64,000 nt of DNA from Diphasiastrum complanatum. Lineage: Eukaryota > Streptophyta > Lycopodiopsida > Lycopodiales > Lycopodiaceae. This document shows positions 21,931 to 34,229 of this stretch, piece after piece (the stretch's first letter is position 1; each line of letters opens with the position of its first letter). The stretch lies in assembly GCA_029204225.1 (NCBI GenBank), contig CM055104.1, positions 20,117,761 to 20,181,760 on the forward strand. Direction: 5' to 3'. A program made the position numbers and the translations under genes. Under the pieces are notes generated by a model, which worked only from the letters and a program-made list of their open reading frames with translations, ran no database searches and was not told the origin of the DNA.

Positions 21931-23850
21931 ATAGGCCGGTTAATTTTGGAGCGTGAAGATGTAATAGTCTGTACTTAGAATCCTATGTAAATCTGTAGAC
22001 CTTTGCATTTTTTGCATTTTTTGGAAAAAAAATTCGTATGGTTTGAAGTCCCCAAAGTGGCCGAAAACCAAGTGAACATTTTGCCAAGTACCCAAGATGA
22101 CCTCAAATTTGAAATAGTGAAGCTTTTGTTGGGTGTCGGCATATTTGCAATTTTTGCCTGTGTAAAATTGCGAGTAAAAATGCAGACTGTTGTGATAAAC
22201 AGTCCAAATATGCAGACATGTTTGAGAGAGTAGTTTTGAGAGAAGGAAGGAGGGCTATCAGGATGAGTAGGAGTCAGATTAAATTCTAACACCATGCCTA
22301 TTAGAAGGCGGGTTGTCGGAATGAGTAGGAGTTAGATTAAATTCCAACACCATGCCTATTAGAAGGATGAATTAAATTAGAATACAAATTCATTTGCTCA
22401 CTCAAAGGGTAAACAACAATACCAAAAGTTGTGGTCCTTGTAGTATCTCAACACTTGTGATAAAAATAGCACATTCTTGAGATTGTTTTTCTCCTTTGTC
22501 CTCACTAGATCACTTACTTATTTCTCTTCTCAACCTCACTAATAATGCGTAAATTGCAAACTAGAGTGGTCCCTTGACTTGTGACATAGCTCGAGTTAAT
22601 GAGTTATGTGACTCATGCCATGACTCAAGCTAGTTTTTTTATAGTTATTAAGCTATTTTGTTTTTCATCGAATTGACTAGAATCCATTTGTGTATGAATG
22701 CGTAGTGACCCTCACTACAGATTTCTTATCAAAATAGGACCTTAATAATGTGAAATTTTAAGTTTAGGTATTTTATTATGTAGTTAGAATATAATTAGAT
22801 CATAGAATACAAAATAGTGTTATATTTGAAATGCTAAGTTATCTTGATACAATCTACACTCGATATCACTATGTACGACTTAGTCAATAAATTAGCTATT
22901 CGACTTATATCAAGTTGTACTTTTGTTATAGTTTGTACTTTAGGGTCTATGATTGTTTATTAGATTATAATTATTGTCTTTGTGAATGTAGAGTATAGAT
23001 AGAGAATCTTTTCCTTTCTATGCCATGGCACATGTTTTGTAGATTAAGCTATTCTATGGAAGTAAACATTTTAACAAATTGAATCTCTTGTAAATCTTTA
23101 CAATACTAAACTTGCATGTTGGTGAAATTAATGAAAAGAGATTCATTATTTATGTATGTTATCCAATGTAAATTTTAAGCATTATGTGATACATGTGTTA
23201 GGAATACATAATAATATGAATTCAATTTTTGTTAGTAATGAAGGACTAGATTCATACATTGGACAATGTTGATTGCTATGAAATTTGTTTCAATAATCTA
23301 AATAACGTGATTGTTGTACAATTAGATATAGATTATTGCATATAAGAAGAATTGCAACCAATTGATTTTGACAATAATGCATCACTCGAAACCTTTATTT
23401 AGCAAATGATTAGATTATAGATATATACAATATTGAGTGATTCAACATTGAGACTGTCAAGGTACACTGACTCTTTAAAAATGTATTGATTGTATGTCGA
23501 TCAATTAAGTGCAACTTTTAATTTACAGCTAACATTATTATCATGAGGGATTATCTTGAGTTCATAAGAAAATATATCAAAAATGAAATTGCAAGGAAAG
23601 ACACTATATGAGACTTATCAATATGTCAAACTCATTCAACTTTATCATGGTACATAATGAAAAGGAGACTTGAAGTAGATAGATTCAAGATATATTCTTG
23701 AATGATTTCTCAATTCGATAAATCTAATTCTGGATTGATGTTCCCTACTTTATGAAGTTGAGTGAAGATTCAATGATCGTATACAAGGGATTATTAAATA
23801 CCAATGTGATGATCATATTAAAGTTCATTTCTTTTCTTTTCAAATTAAAT
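21931..23850. other. AT-rich non-coding stretch
   Basis: No supportable gene. It contains a 58-bp tandem duplication at 22263-22372. The 5' U3 part of the next copia LTR may lie within but is not recognisable. Confidence 0.55.
22263..22372. repeat. 58-bp tandem duplication
   Basis: ATGAGTAGGAGT.AGATTAAATTC.AACACCATGCC repeats at 22263 and 22321 with about three mismatches. Confidence 0.9.
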
Positions 23851-24440
23851 TAGCTTTGTAGAGCATGCAGTTTTGTCCGCTATTGTCTTGTGCTCCACAA
23901 CATTATTGACATGTATATTTTGCTATACTTAATCTGATAATAGCTCTATTTTGTTCTGCGTTCATATTTGTGTCAATATTGTTATGCTTTTCTACATTCT
24001 GTTTGACTCTCTTATTGCTCAATCTGGTATTCTATTCTTAGCGAATTATTATTAGTCTAGTTATTCACGACTAATATATACTCTTGTCTTTCATGACTAA
24101 TTCGCGGCTGATTATCAGTCGAGCTCAGCCTAGCTCTTCACGAATCATTCGCGACTAATAATTTGTCTAGTTGTTCATGACAAATTATCCTTCTGATGTT
24201 TTGTTGCTCAATGTTTGGCTACGTAAACAGATCAACCGTGATTTCTATCACTAACGTTCTGTTTGTTTCTGATAGGCATAGTCATGCTTAGGAAAAAAGT
24301 AATATAGCTCATTCCACTGTGCACGAACACTTTTCGTTCGAGTTCGTTTCTCTTCAAGTTTTGAGTTCGCTTCTTTTCGTGTTCGTTTTCTTTTCGAGCT
24401 ATTTTAGTTTCTCACACTCACACACCCTCTTTCTCCAACA

Positions 24441-24452
24441 TGGTATCAGAGC
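24441..24452 (+). other. K3 primer-binding site
   Basis: TGGTATCAGAGC, an exact copia initiator tRNA-Met PBS, follows an LTR end CTCCAACA. Confidence 0.92.
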
Positions 24453-24594
24453 AATTTTTGTAGCCTGAGAAGCTTCCACAGTACAAGACTCTATCAGCTG
24501 ATAAAGTAATTGTCTTCTTGTTCTGTAATCCAGTACTAGATTTTCATACTTAAGTCACTGATAGTTTTTCCTATCACTTAGACTAATCTTCCAC

Positions 24595-25455
24595 ATGGAT
24601 TCCCAAGGGAAAGTCAGTCCTATCATGGACAAGCTTGATGGAGCCAATTACCAGCTGTGAAATTTTAAGATGAAAACTGAACTAATGGCTAAAGAATTGT
24701 ATGACGTTGTTATAGGTGTAGAAGAGAAACCCATAGCAGACGACGCAGCAATCTCCAGATGGAAGCTGAAGGATGGAAAGGCTTTTGTGCTGATCATCAT
24801 CAGCATTACAAATACCCAGATCGGCCATGTATCCAAGGCCCAGACATTGAAAGAAGTCTGGGAAATCTTGAGCACACTATACGAAGTGCGAGATATAGCT
24901 TCCAAGTTACATCTCAGGAAGAAATTTTACTTCCTCAAGATGGCAAATGGTGATTCCCTACAAAATCACATCAACCAATTCAAGAACCTGCTGAAGCAAA
25001 TCGCCGCTGTCGGATCTGTCATAGACGATCAAGACAAAATGATGCAACTGCTTACAAGCTTGCCAAGCTCATACGACAGCTAGGTGATGATCATCACAAC
25101 ACATCCAGAACTAACTCTTTTGAGAGTCATTACTATGTTGTTCTAGGAAGACACGCGTAGGAACGAAGCCTCAAGTTCCTCAACTGATTCTCACGCTTTA
25201 TACACCAACAAGAGCACAACTAAGCAGAAGAAGAAGAAAGGCCCGAAGCAATCAGAGCCAGACCAGAAACCAGCACAACACAAAGAACAGTCAAATCCAC
25301 ATGCGAAGAAGAAGCTGTTCTATAGATACTGCAAGCAAAACAACCACGAAATTCAAGATTGCCAGATACTACAAGCAAAGAACAAGAGCAAGGGGCAGTC
25401 GAATCAAGTGGCAAATGCAGCTACAGCAGCTCCACAGCCTATCAAGAAGTAGATC
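24595..25455 (+). pseudogene. K3 copia gag
   Basis: ATG at 24595 opens MDSQGKVSPIMDKLDGANYQ. The conserved Trp position of NYxxWKFKMK is TGA (24658-24660). The frame then stays open for 137 codons (ELMAKELYDVVIGVEEKP, HLRKKFYFLKMANGDSLQ, MMQLLTSLPSSYDS), the UBN2/Gag domain, to a TAG at 25081. Beyond lies a Lys-rich region and a CCHC zinc knuckle (YCKQNNHEIQDC) near 25325. The TAG is shared with the close copy at 46081. The TGA is shared with two other copies. Confidence 0.9.
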
Positions 25456-25471
25456 ATGATGTCTTCATGAC

Positions 25472-26260
25472 CGGATGCAAAGTATTTTATAACTTTTATT
25501 GATGAATTTTCCAGAAGGACTATGGTGTACTTTATAAAGAAGAAATCAGAAGCTTTCAACTGCTTCAGAATCAAGGAGCATGTAGGAGACTGGGAGGTCG
25601 ATCAAGGCCCTAAGGTCAGACAATGGTGGAGAATATATCTCTATCGAGTCTAAGGAGTACTGCCAAAGCCAGGGCATTGAGTAGCAATTCATCACTCCTT
25701 ACAATCCTCACTCTAATGGCTTAGCCAAGAGGAAGAACCGTACCCTGGTTGAATCAGCCAAATGTATGCTAGCGCATGCATCGCCGCCCAAGAGATTCTG
25801 GACCGAAGCTGTCTCCACTATAGCTTATGTCCAAAATAGATGTTTGACCAAGGCCCTTTCAGACAAGACACCCCACGAGGTGTGGACAGGCTCTAAGCCT
25901 TCTGTGAAGAACCTAAGAGTGTTCGAATGTGTTGCCTATGTGCAGATCCCAAAAGACACGATGAAGAAATTGGACTTCCAAGGTCTCAAGACCATCCTAA
26001 TTGGATATACTTTATTTGATAATACATACAAGCTATATGATCCTAATACCTAGCAAATCTTGTATAGTCGGGATACAGTCTTTATCGAGAATCAGTTCGT
26101 CGACATCAAAGGCAAGGATATTGCTCCGGGTGAATCTTCATCACCTGCCATTAACACGACTATCCGAGCTTCTGGCTCAGGAGTGTCCATTGTCGACCCA
26201 CTTTTTGACAGTGAATCAGACAAAGACGTTGCTGCTACCCAGCAACAAGTCCTAAGAGTG
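25472..26260 (+). pseudogene. K3 copia integrase, 5'-truncated, and linker
   Basis: Begins abruptly at DAKYFITFIDEFSRRT, after the first catalytic Asp block, because of the 658-bp deletion. It retains an altered RSDNGGEY region, NGLAKRKNRTLVESAK and an open 95-codon block with RFWTEAVSTIAYVQNRC, DKTPHEVWTG and TILIGYTLFDNTYKLYDP. The region after that is the integrase-RT linker. Several stops are present. Confidence 0.85.
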
Positions 26261-26349
26261 GTTCATTAATCGAATCCTCCCAGAAGATCAAGCCGAGTGC
26301 GCACACAACCCACAAGGTATACTCTTGAGTCTGCATGTCTCTTGATACA

Positions 26350-26565
26350 GGAACCAACGACAGTCGAAGAGGCACTCAGCCAACCAAACTCTGATCTCTG
26401 GAGAGAAGCTATGGACAGAGAGTATTCCTCTCTAATCAAGAACCAGACGTCGTCACTACAGAATGCAGGACATGGTTGTAGATATATTCACAAAGGCATT
26501 AAGTGTTAATGCACACAACAAATTTTGTGCATTGCTTAGTCTGAAGATCAAGGCATTCATGGATC
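26350..26565 (+). pseudogene. K3 RT start fused to RNase H tail
   Basis: EEALSQPNSDLWREAMDREY (the copia RT entry block) runs into SLQNAGHGC, and in another frame DIFTKALSVNAHNKFC, the final block of copia RNase H. All catalytic RT sequence is missing between them. Confidence 0.8.
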
Positions 26566-26571
26566 CAGATT

Positions 26572-26580
26572 AAGGGGGGG
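26572..26580 (+). other. K3 polypurine tract
   Basis: AAGGGGGGG directly precedes the LTR-like TCTTGGATTT. Confidence 0.75.
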
Positions 26581-26690
26581 TCTTGGATTTATCTCCTCTA
26601 CTCTCCTAAAGTCCATTTTAATCTACCTCCATTCATGTTGAATTTTTACTCATGTTGTCGCACAGTCTGCATATTTACATGTAAAATAAG

Positions 26691-27900
26691 ACAGGTAATT
26701 TACCACAAGCGAAAATAATATGCTAGATTGGTGGATCTTATGCAAAGTCTAACAAGCTTCCTTATGCTAGATCTAGGTCAAGATCTAATATGCTTCTTGG
26801 AGATGTTCATCTTTGTGATAACTTGGTTAGTATTGAGGATAATGATGGCATTTCAATGGTTTTTCATGGCAAGTGCAAGCATGCAAAAGGTAAGGAAAGA
26901 GCTAACTTCATCAATGGAGGTGAAGGTTCTTTCTTGAAAAAGATTGTTGTTCATGATTTCTTTGATCATATGGAAAAAATGTTGTTAGGTGAAGGTGTTT
27001 TGAAGTTGTACTAATTTAAAATACATTCAATAAACACTTTTTGAAAGTGTGGGAAAGTTGGTAGTCAAGTTTGAGAGAGATTTAAATTTGAACTTTGGGT
27101 ACATTGAATTTCGTCCCAAAATAGTAGAATTTTTCATATTGGAGGGAAAGCCAAGTGGTGAAGTAGGGTTTGGACCTGCTATATATTGTTGTAACTCATG
27201 GAGAAAGGGATCTTCTCTCTTCTCTCTCTCATTTCATCATTATACATGGTTCTCTTTGGGTTCTACTACTCATTGGTGCACTCTCATGATGTTATCTTGT
27301 AATTCTATGTGTAGAATGATCATTTATTGTTACTTTCGGTTCCACACGTGTGGAATATAGTAGGGTACTTTAATTGTATGGACAAAAACTATATTTTAGG
27401 TTTTAGTTCATGTTTGATCAGTATTTCTTAGAATTTGCATCTCATTTTGTATGTAGATGCTGATTTTTCTACATTGGCAGGATTGTTGGTTTGCTCTCTT
27501 TGTAACCAAAGATCAGGGACATGGATTTGGATCTTGAATGATCTGAAATCCTTCACACTAACCATGAAGAATCTAGAAAGAAAAGACAAATTACTAGTTT
27601 CAGAAAGGAAGCAAACTCAAAAAAAGAAATTGAAAAGGCAAAAATTGCGTAGTAAAGAGTCAAAGAAATATGTAATGAGCTATGATTTTAAAAAATCATC
27701 TAGATTGTATCAGGAGTCATGAGAAATATTTTTCTTACAGTTTAGCTAAAAAGGCTGAAAAGCTTCTTGAACAAGAACTAAACATTACTATATCAAAGAA
27801 ATTACTTATCAAGAAGACTTTCCAAGTACTTTTGATCAACTTACTACATATAAATTCAATGAGAAAGTTTTGAAGCCTCAAAACGCAAAATCTTTTGAAA
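26691..27900 (+). other. Unassigned region with weak open frames
   Basis: 26728-27014 carries overlapping frames, one reading VHLCDNLVSIEDNDGISMVF and KKIVVHDFFDHMEKMLLGEG. 27435-27722 is a Lys/Arg-rich frame (KKLKRQKLRSKESKKYV), and 27720-27890 reads in pieces as FPSTFDQLTTYKFNEKV. A TATA-like GCTATATATTG lies near 27178. These may be parts of one or two decayed genes or transposon ORFs. I do not recognise a family and cannot tie them together. Confidence 0.3.
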
Positions 27901-28545
27901 CGAGAAGTGGCGTAGGACCCTTTTTTTTTTAAAGAACTTTTAGTTTTTTAGAATTCACTTAAAGTTTAAATTCTCAATTCAAAAATGAAGTAATTATTTT
28001 GTAAGATACTACATTTTACTGATATTTAAAATTTAGATGGAGTTACGCAAAATATTTTTAAAATTTTACATTAAAAGTGCTTAGAAAAAAAAATATTAGT
28101 TGTGTGCACTTTGTTAATATGAAAAATACTCGTTAAAACAAGTGATTGTCAAATTTTTAAAAATAATTTGAAAGAAAAAAAAATCAACAAAATAAAAAAA
28201 TTAATATAATTTTGATGACTTATTTACGCTTTAATATTTTTATGTTAACTATCAAGTAATTTTTACAAATGTAAAATTTAAAAAGATATGTCTAATTTCT
28301 AACAAATATTATTCAACAATAAATTCATTGAATGAAAAGATAATTAAAACAAAAAAACATATGATAAATTGTTTGCACTTAAATATTTATACTTTAATAG
28401 TCAAGTAAACATTACAGGTGTAAATTTTTTTTAAAAAAATGGTTAATTTCTAACAAAATACTATTCAACAATAAATTCATTCAACAAAAAAATAGTTACA
28501 ACTATTAAAAAAAAACAAACACTTGTTACATAAATATAGTCATCT
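27901..28545. other. Very AT-rich non-coding stretch
   Basis: Homopolymer-rich sequence without coding potential. The phrase TTTCTAACAAA.ATTATTCAACAATAAATTCATT occurs twice (about 28297 and 28447), a weak 150-bp local duplication. Confidence 0.6.
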
Positions 28546-28639
28546 TTCAAATAAGAAAGAATTCTCCATAAATAAAATTTTCTTGAATGTTTTTACAAAA
28601 ATTCAGTAAAAAATTTTCAATCAGATCATTTGGATCTGG

Positions 28640-28744
28640 AGAATGAGAGATCTCAATATGGTTTGACCTTGCATGAAAGATTGGGTTTGTCACAAGGTAT
28701 TGGGATGAAATTTCAAGAGGAGTGTTAGATCTTATTTGGTACAC
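28640..28744 (-). pseudogene. Copia RNase H fragment
   Basis: The minus strand reads VTNPIFHARSNHIEIS, matching the NPVFHARTKHIEI block of copia RNase H (same block as in K1 at about 9300). It may be the far 3' end of the element at 29741-34514 or a separate fragment. Confidence 0.6.
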
Positions 28745-28749
28745 TTAAC

Positions 28750-29740
28750 CTAGTCGGTGAACATAAGCATATGATCAAGTTTTGTTTGACAGATACTTGC
28801 AGAGTTAACAAATCTTTCTATGGAGGATTTATGAGTTAACTAATAAATGATCTGGTTGAGGATCTAAATGTGGTGTTATACTAGTATAATTGAATTCTTC
28901 ACCTAGACATTTGAGATTTCTGAATCATTGGCAATTAACTTGAGTAGCTGATTACTCCAGGATGAAGTTAATTGATAAAACGATCAGTGTGATGAGGATT
29001 CACCAGAAACTAACAGTTTTAATTTATATTGCTTGTCAAACGCATGATTAGTGAATCATTAGACTCATCAGTTAAAATTATATGCATTGGAGATACAATA
29101 TTCTTGGGATAGAGTATTTCTTAGTTAAGAAATTAACTTAGCTCATTAGTGATTGTATCCTAGAGCGCTCAATAGCATAATGAATCATAATGAATCCGAG
29201 AATAATAACTGAATTGATATTCAGCAGGACTTTGGGTATCTAGATTTGATTCTAGATGGTAATCTAAAGTTTTTTTTTGTAGTTGGAGATGATTGTCATT
29301 ATCATTTTGGTATGCTTTCTGTCTTTAATTACCAGTGGTTTATGGAACTTGAATCTCGCACTTCAGTTAAAGAATCTTGTTTGGAGAGTATTCCTAAAAT
29401 CCAGTATTTTCCTGTTGGGAAAGATTTTGGAGTGATTCTTACTTTTCCTGAGTTATGTTGGACATATGCTCCAGTATCATGTATATGATTATGGTTTTGG
29501 ATTTCAGAAAATTATGATTGATGAATCATACAAATCTAAATATTTGTGATTGACGGATCATAAATAGATACTTAATTATTGTCAGAGGATCTAAAGGAAT
29601 GGTGATGATTCTTAAGTGTAATGATTAATTCTTGATCTACTATTTGAGTAAGAATTCATATCAGTGTTTTGAATCTCTCTACTCTAGTATTTTATTTGAG
29701 AACCTATGGATCTCACAGACATTCTCACAAGATAAGAATT
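28750..29740. other. No recognisable gene
   Basis: One 80-codon plus-strand frame (29246-29488) has no motif I know. Short phrases such as GATGAATCAT recur. In minus-strand order the RNase H of the neighbouring copia should be here, but the sequence has been replaced or has decayed beyond recognition. Confidence 0.45.
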
Positions 29741-30600
29741 TTATTTAATAGAATGGTAAGGATACTCACGCATTTGTTGTTTCTCATGAATTGTTTGGGG
29801 ACACTTATCCTTTGACAATTTGAGTCCTGATTCCATTGGTGAGAGAGCTAACTTGCAATTCATCAGATTATATCTGACTAAAATGTTGTAGATGTACCTC
29901 TGTTGTGTAATGTAGACCAACTTTTGTTTTCTGTCTCTGTGGATTTGTATACCAAGGCAGAAATGAGCTTCACCTAGAATGGTCATGTTGAACTTGGAGG
30001 ATAGCATTGTCTTGGCTTCTTTTATCAAATCAGTACTGTTGCTGAAAAGCAATGTATCATCCATGTACAAAGTGATAATGATAAAGGACTGTTGCACTGC
30101 TTTGAAGTAAACGTTTGAATCTGAAGAGCTAGGTGTATAGTCGTGATCAGTAAGAAAAGTATTGATCCTTTGAAACCATGTTTGAGCATATTACTTCAAG
30201 CCATAAATTGCCTTATGGAGTTTACACACATGATTGTGTTTACCCTCAATAATATAGCCTTTAAGTTGCAACATGTGAATGTCTTCTTCGATAACTCCAT
30301 TGAGATATGTTGTCTATACATCCATTTGATGTATTTCCAAATCTGCTGCAGCGGCAAATGATAGTAAAAGTTGAATAGAAGAATGCTTGACTACTGGACT
30401 GAAGGTCTCAGTGTAATTGATGTTGTATACCTGAGAAAAACCTCTGGCTACTAGTCTTCTGTTGATGCTTCCATCTGCATTGTACTTGACTTTGAAAATC
30501 CATTTGCAATCAGCTACATTTTTGTTGGCAAGTAGTTCGACAATCGTCCACGTCCGGTTCTTGATAAGAGATAAATACTCTTTATCCATAGCTTCTTTCT
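29741..30600 (-). pseudogene. K4 copia reverse transcriptase, 3'-truncated
   Basis: Minus strand: MDKEYLSLIKNRTW, WIFKVKYNADGSI, ARGFSQVYNINYTETFSPVV and LEIHQMDV, then after a frame break FIIITLYMDDTLLFSNS. The catalytic box is YMDD, a tolerated variant of YVDD. LGIQIHRDRKQKLV and MESGLKLSKD follow, and similarity stops at EYPYHS. Confidence 0.88.
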
Positions 30601-30699
30601 AGAGATCGGAATCAGGCTGACTAAGTGCCTCTTGGACAGACGTCGGTTCTTGAACAAGATAAGCTACAGACTCGACGATATATCGGTTACATGGTCTGC

Positions 30700-31360
30700 C
30701 GGTTCTTAAAGATCTTCTGAATAATGCAAGAAGTTGATTATTTCCATCATACTATAGTTGCTGATCTGCAACATCATCAATTCTGATTTGCCATTGATTT
30801 GTTGTTTGTCAAGAGTAGAGGAGCTAGGACCTTCAATAGGAATAGTCGACTGAGGAACTGAAAAGTTGAAAGCGTCAAGAGAGTCTGATAGGTCGGCTAC
30901 ATGGGAACTACCCTTTCCTTTGAGGTCTTGAAACCGATCTTTGATGAAGATGACAACCTGACTAGTGAATATCTTCAACTCGATGAGATCGAACAACTTG
31001 TAGGCTTGATCTGAAGTAGTGTAGCTGATGAAAACACATTTGATACTCTGAAAGTTGAGCTTCTTCCTGAGATCACGAGGAATTTGCGCAAAAGCAGTAC
31101 ATCCAAAAACTCATAAGTTTGATAAAGAAGGTTTGGTACCTGTCCAAACATCGAATGGTGTTTTGTCTGAAAGGCCTTTAGTAGAACATCTGTTCTGAAT
31201 ATAGGTTGTTGTTGAAACAACTTCAGCCCAGAAGCACTTTGGAAGTGTCGCATGTGATAACATGCACTTTGCCAATTCAACTAAGGGTATGTTCTTTCTT
31301 TCAGCAAGACCATTTGACTGAGGCGAATAGGAAGTGATGTATTGTTGCTCATTGCCGTTG
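30700..31360 (-). pseudogene. K4 integrase C-terminal region and linker
   Basis: Across two frames the minus strand gives YSPQSNGLAERKN, CMLSHATLPKCFWAEVV, DKTPFDVWTGTKPSLSNL and VFISYTTSDQAYKLFD, then a Ser/Asp-rich linker. It continues the integrase of 31361-32380 after a frameshift near 31360. Confidence 0.85.
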
Positions 31361-32380
31361 TTAAGGCAATAATCCGTTGGAGATGTACTCTCCCCCGTTA
31401 TCTGACCTCAGTGCTTTGATTCGTTTGCCAGTTTGATTCTCAGCATGCTCTTTGAATTGTCTGAATTTGATGAAAGCCTCTGATTTCTGTTTAATGAAAT
31501 AAACAGCTGTTCTTTTGGAGAATTTGTCAATAAAGGTAATGAAATACTTTGCATCTAGCAATGAAGGAGTTTGCATAGGTCCACATATATCTGTATGAAC
31601 AACATCTAACAGATCTTTTGCTGCATGCATATGGTTTGATCTAAAAGGAATGCAGCTATGACAGACAGGGAGATCGGCCTTACTAGAAGGATAGTTGAGA
31701 TCAAGAACTATGGATTGTCTGGACATGTTCAAAATAGATGCATGATTCACGTGTCCTAAGCAATGATGCCATAATAATGCTTTATTGACTAGAACAGAGG
31801 TTTTCAAGGCTTGACTAGACTCAGAATAATAGTGTGCCAATCTATATAAGTAACCATGTCTCTTGCCGAGTGCAAGGATCTTATCACTCCTATCAATAAT
31901 TCTACATTGATCATATTCGAATTCTACCTTATGACCTAAATCTGTAATTCTACTTACTGATAACAGATTTGTAGAGAGTTTAGGAACATATAAGACTTTT
32001 GATAGTAATTTGAATTGATAGTGCTGGAATCGTAATCTTACAGTACCTTCACCTTCAATGGTGTGAGTACTATTGTCACCAAGATGAATAAATTTCTTCG
32101 TGCTGTAAGGCGTGTAGGAGTTGAAGATCTCACATTGATTGGTCATATGTTGAGTTGCTCCAGAATCCAAGAACCATGAATCATCCAAAAATGTGCTTTG
32201 ATCTTTGACCATGAATGCGTCTTCGTCCACTTCGACTTGGAGAGACGATGAAACCGTGTTTTCTTGTTGATCAGGTTGCTTGGCTGCGTTCTTTGCTTGG
32301 AAAATTTGGCAATACTTGATCTCATGGTTATTGTGCTTGCAATACTTGCAAAACATCTTCTTTTTCGATTTTGAATATGA
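31361..32380 (-). pseudogene. K4 zinc knuckle, protease, GAG-preintegrase and integrase core
   Basis: An open frame of about 330 codons. In order: CCHC knuckle MFCKYCKHNNHEIKYC; protease DDSWFLDSGATQHM and VLYVPKLSTNLLSVSR; GAG-preintegrase LLWHHCLGHVNH and PVCHSC; integrase VVHTDICGPM (first Asp), FITFIDKFSKRT and LRSDNGGEYIS (second Asp). About seven residues normally between CHSC and the PF.S motif are missing. This is the best-preserved pol segment in the window, and its catalytic residues are intact until the frameshift at 31361. Confidence 0.93.
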
Positions 32381-32476
32381 TGATTGTGCTTGACTCTGAG
32401 TCCGTTTCTGATTCGTTGTAGCCTTCTTGCAGCTTTTCTACTTCTGTCGCTTTGAGCCTTTGTTGACAAATAGAGC

Positions 32477-33067
32477 CTAAGAGGGGGAAGTAGACGAAGT
32501 GTCTTGACTTCTTCGATTATCTTCTTGCAGCAACATAGTGTTAACTCTAGTAAGAGTTAAATCTGAGTGTATCGATATGATCATCACCTGGTTCTCATAT
32601 GTAGAGGGCAAGCTTGAAAGCAATGTCATAATTGTGTCTTGGTCGTCTATGACTGATCCGATAGCGGCCATCTGTTGCAAGAGATTCTTAAACTGGTTAA
32701 TGTGACTCTGAAGAGAATCACAAACAGACATTTTGAATGTGAAGAATTTCCTTCGTAGATGTAACATAGTAGTTACATCTCTCATGTCATATAGTGAGTT
32801 CAAAGTGTCCCAAACGTCTCTTGATGTTTTAGCTTCAGCTATGTGTCCAATCTGTATATCTGATATATTGAGGATAGTAAGCGCAAAAGCTTTACCATCC
32901 TTCAATTTCCACCTTGAGTCATCGTCTTCAAGTTTTACTTCTATACCTGAAACAATATCCCATAACTTGTTGGCGATTAGCAAGGTCTTCATCTTAAATA
33001 TTCACAAATAATAATTGGATCCATTCAGCTTGTCTGTGATAAGACCGGCTTTACTTTGAGAATCCAT
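32477..33067 (-). pseudogene. K4 copia gag with TGA at codon 22
   Basis: ATG at 33065-33067 opens MDSQSKAGLITDKLNGSNYY. Codon 22, the conserved Trp of copia Gag, is TGA (33002-33004). It then reads openly for 171 codons (FKMKTLLIANKLWDIVSG, MLHLRRKFFTFKMSVCDS, MTLLSSLPSTYENQVMII) with the Gag/UBN2 signature. Without the TGA and one later frame change this would join the zinc knuckle frame. Confidence 0.9.
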
Positions 33068-33261
33068 CTAGAACTTAGTCTGTCGATTATATTGATGACG
33101 GTAAGATGCAGTAATGCCAACAATAGAAAATCAATTCTCTGATACTGAAAGGTTGAAAAGAACTAAAGAGTATGATATCAATTTGATATCGCAAAAAATA
33201 TCAAATATTAGAGCTTTCACTCTGATATCATGTTGGAATCAGATAAAGAAGTAGTAAAATT

Positions 33262-33273
33262 GCTCTGATACCA
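33262..33273 (-). other. K4 primer-binding site
   Basis: The minus strand reads TGGTATCAGAGC exactly, adjoining the LTR. Confidence 0.92.
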
Positions 33274-33827
33274 TGTCGAAAAGTGGTGTGCAGAAGATAG
33301 TTCTAGTTCGAAAAGAAACGAATGAAAATAATTCATGTGTCTAGAAAGAAAACTTTTCGTGCATGGCGAAATAATCTATCTTCATCTTTCCAATGCATGA
33401 CTACGCCTATCAATTTCAAACAAGACAATAGTGATAGAAATTACATTTGAACTTATAGTAACTAATTTTGAAATCGCCAGTACTACGGTGATTACGTAGC
33501 CAAACAATTAAGCATCGAAAATTATCAGACAAATAATTAGTCGCAAATTGTTCACGAATTAGTTGCGAATAAATATAGAAATGCATACATTTTGAGACGA
33601 AAGCTGGATGCAATGAAAGATAGTATTGATTCAGTATGAAAACATAGTAGAAGTAAATGAGTACAATAAGTTGTGGATCAAAGCCGCGTACTCTATGCTA
33701 GCTTTGAGCAGCTAAAATGGAAGTCTGTATTAAGCGCAATGTTGATAAGCAGTGGCGCAATAGCAATCTCTAAAACAACTCTAAGAAGTAAGCAAGAATG
33801 CTCAGGAGTTTTCAAGCTCGCAGGCTT

Positions 33828-33970
<143 letters not shown>

Positions 33971-34045
33971 AACTATTCAAATGCTTCTGATAATTCTGAT
34001 TTTCAATGAATTTCAGATGATTGAAACTGTATAAATATGAACAAC

Positions 34046-34053
34046 TATTTATA
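34046..34053 (-). promoter_or_regulatory. TATA box of the K4 LTR
   Basis: The minus strand reads CTTAGTATAAATAGTTG, a canonical TATA element at a sensible distance upstream of the CT tract and U5. Confidence 0.7.
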
Positions 34054-34229
34054 CTAAGAAATTAGGTCGTCAATTGTGATCGCCAGTTGGTTGGTGATCC
34101 GTTGGCATCCATCCGGTCCTTGTCATTGATTGCTGATAAGTGGTGAAGTTGGCCGTAAATGTTCAGTCTGCATAAATGAACCAAAACTGTAGCTCTATAG
34201 AAATGAACTAAAACAGCCACAGGCAACAC

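Larger units (their letters stand above)
23850..26690 (+). mobile_element. Copia element K3 with two large internal deletions
   Basis: A partial 5' LTR (about 23850-24440) resembles the LTR at 33274-34514. PBS, gag, integrase, the start of RT, the tail of RNase H, a polypurine tract (26572-26580) and the first ~100 bp of a 3' LTR (TCTTGGATTTATCTCC, similar to TGTTGGATTATTCTCC of the other copy) follow in order. Relative to the sister copy at 46081-48461, 658 bp covering protease and the integrase start are deleted at about 25472. RT and most of RNase H are also gone at about 26450. Confidence 0.85.
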
